A DNA stretch of 64,000 nucleotides from Nocardioides panzhihuensis (GCF_013408335.1 NZ_JACBZR010000001.1:4937501-5001500); one strand, 5' to 3'. Shown: positions 51,609-62,900, counted from the first letter of the stretch. The notes: generated by a model not told the origin, from the sequence alone. Numbers and translations: made by a program.

Positions 51609-52954
51609 CAGCAGACGACCTGCTGCACCTTGAACAGGGTGTCCTCTTGGCGCTGCATGTTGACGTAGCCCTGGTCCACCCAGACCACCCGGAAGAGCCC
51701 GTCCCCGAGATCCTCGACCCGCCGCTCGCCGCCGGCGTCGAGGTCTTCGAGGATGTGGTAGTAGAAACCGTCGCCGCCGTTGGCGTCATCGGTACAGTCC
51801 CACCCGGCCGGGTCGTCGAGGTCGGGCATGTAGAGGCCAGCGGCCTCGCAGTCACCTGCCTGGAGCGCGTCGACGAACCGGACGGCCGCGGTCTCCGCGC
51901 CGCTGACCGGCTTCCCGGCCGCCGTCTCCGCGGCGTTGGCCGGATCCTCCGCCGGACCGCCGCGCGCCACGAACCAGGTCGCCGCACCGACAAGCACCAG
52001 CGCGACACCGACGGCGGCAGCGATGAGGACGCCGTTGCGTCGCCGGCGCGCGGGCGGCGCCTGCGTCGGCTGCGTCGCTTGCGGCTGCGTCGAGGACGGC
52101 GACCGGAGCACGGTCTGCGCCTCTGAAGGAGGAGGTACGACGACTGCCCGCCCCTCGGCCGCAGCGGTGAGCGCTGCGGCGAAGCTCCCCGCGTCCGGCC
52201 AGCGGTCCTCGGCCCTCGGCTCCAGGGCGCGCATGATCACCGCGGACACCGCTGCCGGCACGGGCGCGACCGTGCCGAGGTCGGGAACGCGGGATACGAC
52301 CGTCAAAGCCGGCGCCGGTGAGCGGCCCGCGAACATCGCCCACGCCACCGCGCCCAGGCTGCGTACGTCGGCACGATGATCGATCGGCAGCGACTCGTCG
52401 AACTGCTCGGGCGCCATGTAGGCGGGCGTCCCGATCTGCCGGGTCACCTCCGAGTGCTGGTCGAGCGCGCGGGCCACGCCGAGATCGGCGACCATTGCGC
52501 GCAGCCGACCGTCGGACCCGCCGGTGAGCAGGATGTTGGCCGGCTTCACGTCGCGATGGATGACCGAGAGGGCGTGCAGTGCGTCGAGGCCGGACGCGGC
52601 CTGTGCCACCACGTCGGCCACCGTCTGCGGCGGCATGCCTTGAGGGTGCTGGGTGATCAGCTCCGCGACGCTCCCCGCGTCGGCGTACGACATCACGAAG
52701 TAGGGCGCACCCGACGGGGTCTCGCCGATGTCGTGGACCGAGACGACATGGGGCGAGTCGACCGACCGAAGGAAGCGCGCCTCCTGCAGGAACCGCTCCC
52801 GGATGTCAGCCGCCTGAGTCCATTGGGCACTGAGCACCTTCACGGCCACCAGCGAGTCGAGGACCGGGTCTTGGTAGAGCCACACCTCGGCGAATCCGCC
52901 GGAACCGAGAGGTTTGACCTGGCGCAGGCGCCCGAGGAGCTGGGGAAGGGTCAC
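51605..52954 (-). CDS. Membrane Ser/Thr protein kinase
   Basis: A 449-residue protein kinase. The kinase domain spans about residues 10-260: Gly loop LGSGGFAEVW, VAVKVL Lys, catalytic VIHRDVKPANILL, DLG (in ADLGVARAL) instead of DFG, and TPAYMAPEQF. A Pro/Gln-rich linker, a membrane helix (about 310-330) and an exported domain of about 110 residues with four Cys follow. DLG-type kinases of this group are common in Actinobacteria. GTG 52954 starts close to the first strand as in relatives; GTG 53014 would add 20 residues. Confidence 0.9.
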   Translation of the reverse strand: MTLPQLLGRLRQVKPLGSGGFAEVWLYQDPVLDSLVAVKVLSAQWTQAADIRERFLQEARFLRSVDSPHVVSVHDIGETPSGAPYFVMSYADAGSVAELITQHPQGMPPQTVADVVAQAASGLDALHALSVIHRDVKPANILLTGGSDGRLRAMVADLGVARALDQHSEVTRQIGTPAYMAPEQFDESLPIDHRADVRSLGAVAWAMFAGRSPAPALTVVSRVPDLGTVAPVPAAVSAVIMRALEPRAEDRWPDAGSFAAALTAAAEGRAVVVPPPSEAQTVLRSPSSTQPQATQPTQAPPARRRRNGVLIAAAVGVALVLVGAATWFVARGGPAEDPANAAETAAGKPVSGAETAAVRFVDALQAGDCEAAGLYMPDLDDPAGWDCTDDANGGDGFYYHILEDLDAGGERRVEDLGDGLFRVVWVDQGYVNMQRQEDTLFKVQQVVCC

Positions 52955-53067
52955 CGGGACATTATGGGGCCGAGCCTCAGCCGGTGCGCGCAACCCGTCG
53001 ATCTCGCCGACCACACTCCGGGCCAGACCGTGTTGGATGCCAAGCGGTCCGCAGTGATCATTGGTCC

Positions 53068-53886
53068 ATGGCGGTCGACATCTCCTCGATACCAGCCGGG
53101 CTGCTGCCCGCCGACGGCACGGACTGGAAGTCGGTCACCACCGGAGAGTCGGGCGCCATGGTCCTCCACGACCGTGCCCGTGGACGGTTCGCCAAGCTCG
53201 CCCCCGCGGCATACCGGGATGACGTGGCTGCGGAGCGGGACCGGATCACGTGGCTCGGCGAGGCAGGCCTCCCCACTGCGTCTGTCCTCGCATGGCGGTC
53301 CAACGACGAAGGCGCGTGCCTGATCACCAGCGCCGTTGCCGGTGTCCCTGCCGACCAGCTCGATGCCGCTGCGCTCCGGCGCGCCTGGTCGGGGATAGCC
53401 GCCATCGCACGGGACCTGCACGACCTCCCCACCGCGGACTGTCCCTTCGACAGAGGACTCGCATCGATGATGCCCCTGGCGCGTACGACGGTGGCACAGG
53501 GCCGGGTCCAGACCGAGTTCCTGCCGCTACCGCTTCAGCAGGTGCCGCCTGCCCATGTCCTCGGCCAGGTCGAGGACGACCTGCCACGACGCCAACGGCA
53601 GGAGGAGGACGAACGCGTCGTCTGCCACGGCGACCTCTGCCTGCCGAACATCCTCATCGACCCCGACACCATGCGGGTGGCTGGACTGATCGACCTGGGC
53701 CGTCTCGGCGTCGCCGACCCGTACGCCGACCTCGCGCTGCTGCTGGCCAACGCCCGCGAGACCTGGCCCGACGAGGTCACCGCTCGCGCGGCTGATCATG
53801 AGTTCGGCGAGCTGTACGGGATCGACCTGGACGCGGAGAGGCAGCGCTTCTATCTCCTCCTCGACCCGTTGACCTGGCCAGCCTGA
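53068..53886 (+). CDS. APH(3')-like aminoglycoside phosphotransferase
   Basis: A 272-residue phosphotransferase with the catalytic loop CHGDLCLPN (187-194, Asp catalytic) and the metal-binding GLIDLGRLGVADPYADLA, close to APH(3')/APH(3'')-type aminoglycoside kinases. The N-terminal Lys for ATP binding is in RFAKLAP (residue 43). It may confer aminoglycoside resistance, but environmental homologues can have other substrates. ATG 53068 follows a short leader; the ORF extension upstream overlaps the divergent kinase region. Confidence 0.85.
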   Translation: MAVDISSIPAGLLPADGTDWKSVTTGESGAMVLHDRARGRFAKLAPAAYRDDVAAERDRITWLGEAGLPTASVLAWRSNDEGACLITSAVAGVPADQLDAAALRRAWSGIAAIARDLHDLPTADCPFDRGLASMMPLARTTVAQGRVQTEFLPLPLQQVPPAHVLGQVEDDLPRRQRQEEDERVVCHGDLCLPNILIDPDTMRVAGLIDLGRLGVADPYADLALLLANARETWPDEVTARAADHEFGELYGIDLDAERQRFYLLLDPLTWPA

Positions 53887-53932
53887 CGATGGGACCGGGC
53901 GGTTGCGACCGGTTCGCCACTACCATCGTCGG

Positions 53933-54301
53933 ATGCAGGCGAAAGAGCTGGTCGGGGTCTACGACGCCGACGGCGGGCTGCTCGGAGAGGCGGCCTACGT
54001 GTGGGGGCGCCTTCGCGGCACCCGCCACTGCTCCCTGTGCGACATCACCCACTCGCCACTTCGCCGGAAACCCAGCTGGGACGAGCTCCTTGCTCGACTC
54101 CCGGTCCCGTTCACGACACTCCATCTCAACGAGATGCCGGCCGACGTCGCCGACGTGGTCCGTACGGCAGGTGCTCCGGTCGTCCTGGTCCGAACCGATG
54201 CCGATCTGACCGTCCTGCTCGATGCGGCGGACCTCGAGCGCGCAGGCGGTGACGTCCAGCGCTTCGAGCAGTTGCTCCGGCTTCGCCTGGAGTCGATCTG
54301 A
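53933..54301 (+). CDS. Small protein with Cys-x2-Cys motif, unknown function
   Basis: A 122-residue soluble protein. It has CSLCDITHSPLRRKPSWDEL, a Cys-x2-Cys-x4-His arrangement that could hold metal or a disulphide, and a hydrophobic beta-alpha core. It looks like a member of a small family seen beside kinases, transferases and GNAT genes in actinobacteria, but I cannot name it. ATG 53933 is preferred over TTG 53903. It lies 47 bp after the phosphotransferase on the same strand. Confidence 0.75.
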   Translation: MQAKELVGVYDADGGLLGEAAYVWGRLRGTRHCSLCDITHSPLRRKPSWDELLARLPVPFTTLHLNEMPADVADVVRTAGAPVVLVRTDADLTVLLDAADLERAGGDVQRFEQLLRLRLESI

Positions 54302-54401
54302 GGCTTCGTCCGAAGCTGGACGCACGGCTCGCTCGGGCCCGTGGCCGCGCCTGAACCAGACTGTCGGCGCGCACGGCTAGAGTCAGACAGGTGAAGACAC
54401 G

Positions 54402-54638
54402 ATGAGTAAGGATGCAGCCAATCGGGCGATGCGGGAGGCCCGGTATCGCGAGAGGGCGGCCACGCCGACCACTGCCTCGACGCCGGCCCGTCCCGCGGTT
54501 CGGCCTGCGAAAGCCCAGTCCGCCAGCCCAGCTCCTCCGCCGTCGCCTACCGAGACACTATGTGGGCACCGTTCGATGAGTGGGCGCACCTGCACACGCG
54601 AGCAGGGCCACGAAGCAAAGAGCCACCGCTACTCCTAG
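54402..54638 (+). CDS. Small basic protein with C-terminal Cys/His motif
   Basis: A 78-residue protein. The first 50 residues are Ala/Arg/Pro-rich and disordered-looking; the last 27 contain CGHRSMSGRTCTREQGHEAKSHRY, a Cys-x-His...Cys...His...His pattern seen in many small actinobacterial and phage proteins that probably bind zinc. Function unknown. It is the last gene before the tRNA fragment and the lower-GC region. Confidence 0.65.
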   Translation: MSKDAANRAMREARYRERAATPTTASTPARPAVRPAKAQSASPAPPPSPTETLCGHRSMSGRTCTREQGHEAKSHRYS

Positions 54639-55133
54639 CGTTCTGGCACGTGTTGGGTCGTGCCGTCGGGCCAAAGGCGACCGACGGTCACGTCCTCCCA
54701 CGATGACGCGCTGACACCTGGTGCGAGTGCCGGATGTGAAAAAGAAGAACCGCCCCGTCCCAGCGGTTTGGCTGGTCAAGGGCGGTTTCAAGGTTCTGCG
54801 CGCCTGTATGGATTCGAACCCCAAACCTTCTGGTCGCGATCGCGCAGACCGACCTCTCGGCCGATCTCGTCCATCTTCGGTTCAACTCGCAGCTTCTCTG
54901 GCTCTGACCAGCGGGAACGCCGACACTCCGGGTTCCTTCGTCGATCAGACTACCCGACGTCTCGGCCACCTTCGAGACTTCTGGCAGCGCCGTCTCAGGG
55001 CTGATGTGTGGAGTTGATGTTGACCCCATGGGCGTGGCCGTACCTGACAGGGCCCCGGTCGAAGTGCCGGTGAAGCAGGTGTAGGTCCCACGGCGACACA
55101 CTCATCTGTCATCCATGGTGCAGGTGTGTCTAC
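54639..55133. other. Gene-free stretch with tRNA fragment at the junction
   Basis: About 495 bp with no convincing gene. The minus-strand open frame 54688-55101 has no motif, no ribosome site and crosses the tRNA fragment. The part after 54840 shows no recognised feature. Confidence 0.6.
54797..54832 (-). tRNA. 3'-end fragment of a tRNA-Arg (probable attachment site)
   Basis: On the minus strand the 36 bases end with AAGG...GGGTTCGAATCC...CAGGCGCGCA, matching the variable-loop-to-3' end of actinobacterial tRNA-Arg(ACG) as I recall it. The T-loop TTCGAAT is intact, but the T stem has one mismatch and one wobble, and no 5' half (GCGCCTG...) is found in the 90 bp upstream on that strand. It is therefore a fragment, of the type left by an integrative element. 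Confidence 0.6.
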
Positions 55134-55730
55134 TCACTCCTCGAGCCGACATGCGCGAGGCGCATCCGGGAACGTCAACGTGGCAAAGACACTGTCCGTG
55201 TACATATCAATCCACAGCGTGACACGTTCGTTCCCAATGGACTTGGTCAGCGTCGTTCTCACTGGCCCGTTCACCCCGTCCCCCGATTCTTCGTGGGAAT
55301 CGGTTCGATCGGTCCAGCCGCGGGCGACCACCGACTCGACGATCTCGGCATAACCAGCACGAACCTCCGGAACCACCGCATCCAAACTTGGGTATCCATT
55401 TCGGGAGGCGTCAGTGGCCCAGTGCTTCTCGGCCGTGAGCTGCACCAACGAACCATCTGACTCGTCAATGGCACACGGCCTGACGCGCGCTGGCTCGTCC
55501 GCCGGAATACCGGGTGGATCAGGAAAGGAGTTCAAGTCATCTAGCGCTGGACTCAGAGTCGACTTCCAGACGGAAAGTGCAGCAGCATCAGTGACCACAC
55601 CTGTACGTTCACGCGTATCGCCTGAAACCTTGGACAGAGCCGTGACAACGAGTACGGTGAAAGCCACCACCGCGCACAAGACGAGCGACGCCCAAACGAA
55701 CCTGTTTGATGTTCTCCTCAACTTTTGCAC
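55134..55730 (-). CDS. Membrane-anchored protein, candidate immunity protein
   Basis: A 198-residue protein starting at GTG 55730, preceded by GAGGAAG. One N-terminal membrane helix (about residues 11-33) is followed by an acidic exported domain with two Cys. No family recognised. It overlaps the 3' part of a toxin-tip-like frame just upstream on the same strand, and lies beside a polymorphic toxin locus, so an immunity role is plausible but unproven. The DNA here is clearly less GC-rich than the chromosome to the left. Confidence 0.65.
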   Translation of the reverse strand: MQKLRRTSNRFVWASLVLCAVVAFTVLVVTALSKVSGDTRERTGVVTDAAALSVWKSTLSPALDDLNSFPDPPGIPADEPARVRPCAIDESDGSLVQLTAEKHWATDASRNGYPSLDAVVPEVRAGYAEIVESVVARGWTDRTDSHEESGDGVNGPVRTTLTKSIGNERVTLWIDMYTDSVFATLTFPDAPRACRLEE

Positions 55731-56067
55731 TTGCTTCCTCGAAATACTTCGTTCTGCTTAGAACAGTATCCGTACATGTATCCGCATATGAACAGGCTGA
55801 CTCCATGCCAGTAGAGCTGAACCATGTCGCCACGGTCAGGGAAAATCCGATATACGACGCCGTCATTCCCTTATGCCTCGAGTACCACCCTAGAGCATAG
55901 GCATTGTTGGAGAAGTCGCGCTGCGAATCCTTCTTTTTCGGCGCATTGAACTCATGAGCGACTCCCATCGCTCGAGCAGCCTTGGTGCCTACATAATGCG
56001 CCGACATCACCATGAACGCGAAGTGCCGGCCGGCATTCTTTTGTGGGCTCTTCCTACTTGATGGCGT
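55609..56067 (-). pseudogene. Orphan toxin-tip fragment (DUF6973-like)
   Basis: An open frame without a usable start (TAG at 56068-56070; first ATG 56013 is inside the domain). It encodes NAGRHFAFMVMSAHYVG...RAMGVAHEF...RDFSNNAYALGWY, matching the pattern RHxxW/F...GxxxAxxxxxAHE...DxxNNxxG of a domain found at C-terminal tips of RHS and other polymorphic toxins. It lacks any N-terminal delivery part, so it is likely a displaced toxin tip. Its last third overlaps the next gene in another frame. Confidence 0.5.
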
Positions 56068-56155
56068 CTATTTGTTTCTGTTTAAACTAGAGGGTTCCGG
56101 GCCATCGCGTCCCTGAACTCCCATTCCTCAGAGGCCAGGCTCGGGTGTGCCTTGC

Positions 56156-56917
56156 TTACCGGTTGCGCGCTGCACTGGCAGCCAACTCGAGGCTGCTGAC
56201 CAGATCGGCAACCGGTAACTTGAACCGAACACCGGCTTGGCGAACAAGATCTACGACGAGCTCAATCCCCACATCTGACCGGTCCTCGGGGAGGGCATCG
56301 AGATCGAACACCGCAGACACCTTGCACCGCCCGTTACGACGGGAAAACTTCGGAGGCTCAACGGTGCCATCCATATGCCACGGGAAAATCTCGACATAGA
56401 CCGACTTGACCTCACCGCTGTCAACGACAGCCTGAAGCGCCTTGTCGCTCTCGACAATCTCCTCCGCACGTTCGAAACCGCGCGCGATGTTGGGCACCCC
56501 CCAGTCGGCGACATCGGCTACAACCGAGAAGATCAGCTTCCCGTCGGCCCAATCACCCTCAGGCTCCTCAGCCTCCGCCTCCAAGACCTCCATCAGCTCG
56601 AGCCCCCGCTCCACAGGCTCAGGAACGGTCACCACACCAGCAGCGATCGCCTCCGCAGTCCGGTCACGCCCGCCCGCCAAGAGCATCATTGCCGCGGCCA
56701 ACTTCGCATCCCCGACATAGGAACAACCCTCGCCATCGACGAGATCGACCACCGACACAGCCTCGAGCGTCCTGTCCAGGTGACCCCGAAAGTCCTTGAG
56801 CTGTCTCTGCGAGAACAGCCGCAGCATGTTGCGAAACATAGCGAGGTCGTCCGAATCATCGACGCCCGTCGAGAGCAGCTCCCACATGATCCGTGAGCGT
56901 GTGAGTTGGGCCCTCAT
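56156..56917 (-). CDS. Candidate immunity protein for the RHS toxin
   Basis: A 253-residue soluble acidic protein whose ATG (56917) overlaps the RHS stop as TGATG, so translation is coupled. The first half is helical (MWELLSTGVDDSDDLAMFRNMLRLFSQRQLKDF), the second beta-rich with VYVEIFPWHMDGTVEPPKF and CKVSAVFDLDALPED. No family recognised. Position directly after an RHS toxin gene, on the same strand with an overlap, is the hallmark of an immunity gene. The open frame extends upstream to 57190, but that part is antiphase within the RHS gene. Confidence 0.7.
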   Translation of the reverse strand: MRAQLTRSRIMWELLSTGVDDSDDLAMFRNMLRLFSQRQLKDFRGHLDRTLEAVSVVDLVDGEGCSYVGDAKLAAAMMLLAGGRDRTAEAIAAGVVTVPEPVERGLELMEVLEAEAEEPEGDWADGKLIFSVVADVADWGVPNIARGFERAEEIVESDKALQAVVDSGEVKSVYVEIFPWHMDGTVEPPKFSRRNGRCKVSAVFDLDALPEDRSDVGIELVVDLVRQAGVRFKLPVADLVSSLELAASAARNR

Positions 56918-59900
56918 CAGATACAACTCAAGTATTGTCCGGGCGGGCAGTGCCCATGTCTCTTGGCATACTTCCAGATCAAACCAGCCTCGGCCATACG
57001 GGCATAGTACCAGCCATAAACGTAGAACTTCGCCGACCATTTGCACTTGCTGCCGTAGTACCTTCCGCATTTGGGCAACTGGCTCGCGGGACGGGACGGA
57101 CCGTGGCGCGAGATTCCGTACTTGTAGGTGCGCCCTGAACTGACGTTGTAGATCCGATAAACGAGATATCTCGATCCTCGGTGGTTCCATGCGGAAGGTG
57201 CGAATGGGTTCGGGAACGGAATCGAGAAGCTTCGTACCTTTACGTTGCAGCCAAATGTGCAGTTTCGAAGCAGGTACCAGGTCAGCATGATGAGGCCCGC
57301 AGTAACGGCGAAGATCGCCAGGAGAAAAGCCGCGGCGTCATCGACCCCGGCGATTAGGCCGCTCGTGTCGGAACTGTTGACTGGATCAGCCGGATAGGCG
57401 TAGGCGGTTGCGTTTCCTCCGAGCACTCTATCGACGCTGAGGAACGAGCCGGAGATGGGATTGTAGAGGCGAGCTCCCATGAGCGTGAGGCCGCCGAGGT
57501 TCGTGGATGCGCGTTGGCTGGACCCGAGGTACCCGTATCGCGAATCTGGTCTGGAACTGCCTGTCACGGCGTTGCCGAACTCGTCAGTTTCGCCGTAGTT
57601 CCTTAGGCCTGGTTCTTCCAGGCCGACGGTCGCGACGGTGTCCCCGTGAAGGTTCGCGAGGTTGAGGGTGGCCGTGGTATCTGTGATCGAGGCCACCATG
57701 CCGGCGGTTCCGATCGAGACGTATCTCATTGTCGACCACTTGGTTCCCGCGTTGGTCGAGGTACGCACGACGCTCGGGCTGTCCCCGCTTGCGGCGAAGA
57801 CGAACTGTTCGCGGCTGGTCTCAGCGCCGGCAGTGGTGTTGGTGATGGTGTTGATGCGGCCGGTTGGGTCGAGGCCATAGCGCGTGGTTTTCGCCACCTG
57901 CGTGGGGCCGGTGTCGGTTACGCCGTCGCCGTCGGTGTCGGTTCCTGCGGTCTGTACCGTCTGAGTGAGCGACTTGGCCATGTCGTTGGCGTAGTAGGTA
58001 GCGCTGAGGGGGCTGACCGAGATGTCGGACCCGTTGGACGTGTCTGCAGCTGGGACAGTTTGAGTGCGGCCAAGGGTGTCGTAGGTGTAGCCGGCGTCGC
58101 GGATGCGGCTGGCTGCGTCGTAGGTCGTCGTGTCCGTCGATTTCTCGGTGGTTGTCTGGCATCGGCCGATACCGGAGTCAGGTTCTCCGTCACCATCGGT
58201 GTCGGTCCCGGTAGCGGGTGCGTAGGTTGCGAGGCTGGTGCGCTCGGACGTGGCGCTGAATCCGTAGACCCGGCTGGTACATCCGTCGGCTCTGGTGTCT
58301 TCGGTCTTGGTGAGTCGACCGAGAGCGTCGTAGGTGTAGGCCTGGGTGGATTCCGGACTAGTTGACTCCACGACACGTCCATCGACGTCGAGTGTGTTGG
58401 TGAACTCGAGCAAGTCGCTTCCGTCACCGTTGGTGTACTCGAGCCCGGTGATGGCTCCGGCCTGGTCACGGGTGTAGGCCGCGGTGGTGCCGCCGGGATA
58501 GCTGATCTGAGCCGTGCGGTCCGCCGCGTCGTAGGAAAGCTTGAACGGGACAGCTGAGGTGCCGTCGGCCTTGAGAATGCCGGCGTGGACGGTGGTTGCG
58601 ACGCGGCGGTGCTCCCCTGAGGGCCCGTCGTAGGTGTAGGTGTAGGTGCCTGCTGAGTCGTTGAAGGAAGCGATCTGTCCGTCGACGGTGTAGGACGTAG
58701 TTGAGGTGTTCCCCAGCGAGTCGGTGTAGGTGCTCACCCTGCCCCAGGTGTCGTAGGTGGTCGTGATGGTGCCATCAGTGTTGGACTGTGTGGTGGGCAT
58801 GCCTGTTTTGGGGTCGTACCCGGTGGTCATTGACCGTGAATCGGCCTCGATCCCGCCACCTTGAGTGGTGGTCGTGGTGGTCTGGCTGCGGCCGAGGAGG
58901 TCATAGGAAATGGTCGTGGTCCGAGTCGTGGCCCCGGAGCTCTCCGTGACCCGTGTGGGCTGGAGGGCTTCGTCGTACGCGGCGTAGTGGGTCACCGGCA
59001 TGGTTGGTGCGTCCGTCGTATCTGGCTGCGCTGCGGGACCGCTCTTACAGAGCTGGGCTTCCCAGCCGGCACGTTCGGGGTGACCGGTGACGTCACAGTC
59101 GGGATCAGTGCTGTTCTTGGCGTAGTAGGAGAACACGTTGGCGTGCGCGTCGGCACCAGACCCGTCCGCGTTGGCGGCACCGCCTGGCTGCCGGGACTCG
59201 ATGCGTCGTCCGTCGCTGTCGTGGCGTGTGATCTGGGTCGACCATGTCGGAGCCCCGGTGCTGTCCGAGCCGGTTTGTGTCTTGATCTTGGTCGGCGAGT
59301 TGAGCTTCCACCCGCTTCCGTCGCCCTCGACGACGGGATCATAGACGTTGCGGGTGAGGGTGATGTCGTAGTCAGCACTCATGTCTGCGCTCGCGGCGGA
59401 GTCGGATTGCTCGACCACAAGGTTGAATGTTGCCTGCCCCTCGGGGAGCGCGGGCTTGTCGTCGCCTCCGAGCTCGGGAGCTTGGTCGTCGTAGACATAG
59501 TGGCTGTGGCTTCGATACTGGCCGATGCTGCCGTCCTCGAGAGTGGCGGTGTGGGCAGGACCGTACTCGTCGAGGACACGGTCACCGAGACCTTCATCGC
59601 TGCCTTCGGAACCTCCAGCGACCTTGGGTACTGGTCCGTAGACGGTGAACGCGGAAGCATCGAAAGCGACCTGCGAATTGACTGCAGGGTCAGTAGAAGC
59701 TGCCAACGCCTGGGCTCGTCCAGCCGCGTCCAACGTTCTGTGAGTGTTGCCGGCGTTGTCGTACCACGTGGTGTCGACCAGCCATTCGCCGTCGCCGCTG
59801 CCGTCGTTGGTCACGTTGCCGTGCTTGGCCGTGTTGACGGTTTGGCCAGCGGCGTCTGTGTAGTAAAGCGAGGCGTAGGACAGGTCGGCAGTGCTTGGCG

Positions 59901-62900
59901 TGCTACTAGGAACACGTTCGGGGCCGAAGACGGCATAGACCTTGGTAGGCGCGGTGTCCTGGCCCCACTTGGACGTTGCGGCTGTACTCATGTCAGGCAG
60001 GCCAGCGGTACTTGTGGGCAAACCGTAGGCGATGGTCCAGATTGCCTCGGTGGTGTTCGAGGTGACGTTGGCTGGATCCAGCGGCCTGGACACGCTGGTA
60101 AGACGCCCGGTGGAGTCGTAGTCGAACTGCCAGGGTTTCTGGCCAGGTGCGGCCGCGCTCACGAGCAGAGTCCTGCCACCTACTGTGGTGTAGTCGTAGC
60201 TGGCACACAGCGCCGTCTTGGCGCCGGCACCGTCAGGGTCAGGCCCGCAGACGTCGACGAGTTGACCAGCGGCGTTGTAGGAGTAGGTGGCCAGGGTGGT
60301 GAGCCCTGTGGTGCCTGCGATGCCTCGCTCGATCTTGGTGACCCGTTTGGCATCGTCGGCACCGGTGTAGGAGATCTGCAGCCAACGACACCCGCTGGTC
60401 TGCTGAACTGGCGTACAAGTGGCGGCGACCCCAGCCTCAGTCTGGCCGATCCAGGTTGTGCCATCGACACTACCGCTGAACGAGGTGGTACCTCCTCCAT
60501 TCGCCTTCGCCAAGACCCATTCCTCTGGTTCAGTGCCCGGCGTCGTGTCGGTGGCATCGGGCCGCTTCCAGGTCCATGTCGTGCTCACCTGCTGCGGACG
60601 GGTCACCACTACGCTCGATGGGGCCTGAGCCGATGCCGGCGACAGGACGAGACGCGAACCGTCTTCACCACCAGTTGGAACGAACGTAACCGGACCTGTC
60701 GGGTTGACAACATCAGCGCTGTTATCTGCCGGGGTGTAGGTCTGGGACGCATTCCCAGCGGTGACAAGGACAAAAGTGGCGTCCTTGGCTCGGTTGTCTA
60801 CCAGATAGGCGTCGGAGTCACCTTCCGAGAGCAGCTCGGTTGACCAGCCAAGGCCGAACTCACCCGGGCTGGAGGTGGCAGCATCGTAAGAGGAGAACGT
60901 ACGCCCAACCCCTGCGAGAGTGTCCACAGCATCGGTCTCGCTGAAGGCGACCTCGCCTGTCAAGAGCGCGACGCTGGCCGGTCCGAGATCAGTGGTCGGG
61001 AAGTTGTCACCGAACGCAGAGGGAACCAGCTCGACAGGCTGCGCCGGCGTGCAGGCATCTGTCGCCCCGCTGGGATAGCTGAAGCAGACTCGAAGCTCGA
61101 TATGCGACGGTGCCTTGATCTCGACGGGGTCAGCCTCGGTTCCGGCCGCTGGGTCCGCCTGCGCGGAGGCGTCCCAGTTCAAGGTTCCTGTCGCCGAGGA
61201 TGCTGAGTCACTGGTGACAGCGCCATCCCACTCACCGCTGCCCTTGGTGACGTCGTCGGCCGTGTTCCATTCGGGTGTCGTGGTCGAGGTGGAGGTGTAG
61301 CGCCAGGAAACGGTGGCATCCTCTGCACCCGGAGGTCCTTCGGCAGACACTGGGAACAACCCGGTCGAGCGCGTGTCCTTGTTGGGCAGGACGAAACCGG
61401 CAGACCCTACGCCGAACGTGAAGTCGCCAGGGGTGTAGTTGTTCCCGGCTTTGTCGGTCGCGGTGACCTTCAGCATGTGGGAGCCGTTGGCGGGCACCCA
61501 TGACAGGGACGCATCACCCGAGCTGTTCGCGGTCAGCATCGTGGCGGCACCGCCGTCGCGGACGACGCTGAACGACTTGGTGTCGGTGGACCCGTTGAAG
61601 GTGAACGTGTTCGAGGCCGGCCGGTCGGTGCGCCACTGCCCGTTGGTGAACGACGACGCGGTGACCGTAACGTTGGGTTTGACTGTATCGACCGTGAATG
61701 TCTTCGAGGCCGAGTAGCTCTTCGACCAGTTGGTTCCGTCGAAGGCGCGTGCCCGCACGGTGTAGGTCGACCCGTTGGTCAGCTTGCCTGTTGGGATCGT
61801 GGGGCAGACGTTCGTGCCGTTCGTGACTGCACTCGCTTCGGTTGCAGTCCAGGACCACAACGCTGCCCCGGACGCCGTAGAGCCGGCGTAGACCTCTACC
61901 GAGCCCCGCAGCTTCGCACCGGGGTCGGTGTCCGAGACCGTGAAACAGATCTTCGGGGTCGCCGACGTGGCATACGGCGCGGTGCCAGGAGAGACCACCG
62001 GCGTGCTAGCTGTACCGGGGTAGGAGTTGTAGGTCACCGACAGCGTCGGGGCCAGGGACGTATCGGTGTAGTTCGCGGACCGGTACCGACGCCAGGAACT
62101 GTTGACGTCCTCATCGACGGCCATCAACCGGAGGCCGTAGTTCTTGGTGCCGCTGGCCCAGGCCTGGGCCATGGAGGTCAGATTGAAGGACACATCAGCG
62201 GCCGGGCATGACGAGCTGAATCCACGTGCGGTCGACATGTCGGTGTAGTTGGTGGTCGCGCCGTTGGGCTGGTTGCCCCAGGTCAATCCGGACAGGTCCC
62301 AGTTCGACGTGAGTCTCGAGGCCCGGATGGCAGATCCCGTGCAGGATCCGGAGTAGAAGTTGCGCAGCTTCATCGAGGCCGAGGTGACGTGGTTGCCGGC
62401 CCAGGTCTTATTGCCGCCGTCGAACTTCAGGTACGACCGCGCCGTGTGGGCGCCCAAATCGTTGGTGCCGACACGGAGCTCTTGCGAGCTCACCTGGGAG
62501 GTGGTGTAGTCCGGTGTCTGGATCCAGGTGTCAGCGGTCGGGTCGATCGTGAACGACGGATCGACGACGACAGGTCCGGATGCAGCCGCGCTCTTGAGGA
62601 CCTCGGCAGGGATGCCCAGCCTGATCACAGAGACACCGGTGGCTGTGCCGTTCTTGGACAGGTTTCGGGCGCTGGTCTTCGCCTTATGCACATGCCCTTC
62701 ATCCGCCGGTTCCCCTGGCGGGGTGGTGCGCTTCGGGGGTTTCTTGCCGCGCGTCTTCAGCGCTTTGGCTGCAGGGTCGAACTCATCGGGTCCCGTGGTG
62801 GTGGCGTCCCAGTAGAGCGGCCCCGGCGCCTGCAGCACCGACGTTTCCTTGTCCGTGAGGATCTTGATCCCGCCACTGTCGGTGGTGACCACCTCGACCG

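Noticed and set aside
54797..54880. Complete tRNA gene
   Set aside because: Only the 3' 36 bases match; the T stem has defects and no 5' acceptor or anticodon arm is present.
54688..55101. 137-codon minus-strand frame
   Set aside because: It crosses the tRNA fragment, has no motif or ribosome site, and a composition unlike real genes.
58861..60843. 660-codon plus-strand frame in the RHS region
   Set aside because: It is antisense to the RHS coding frame, has low-complexity translation and no start site; codon use fits the minus-strand gene.
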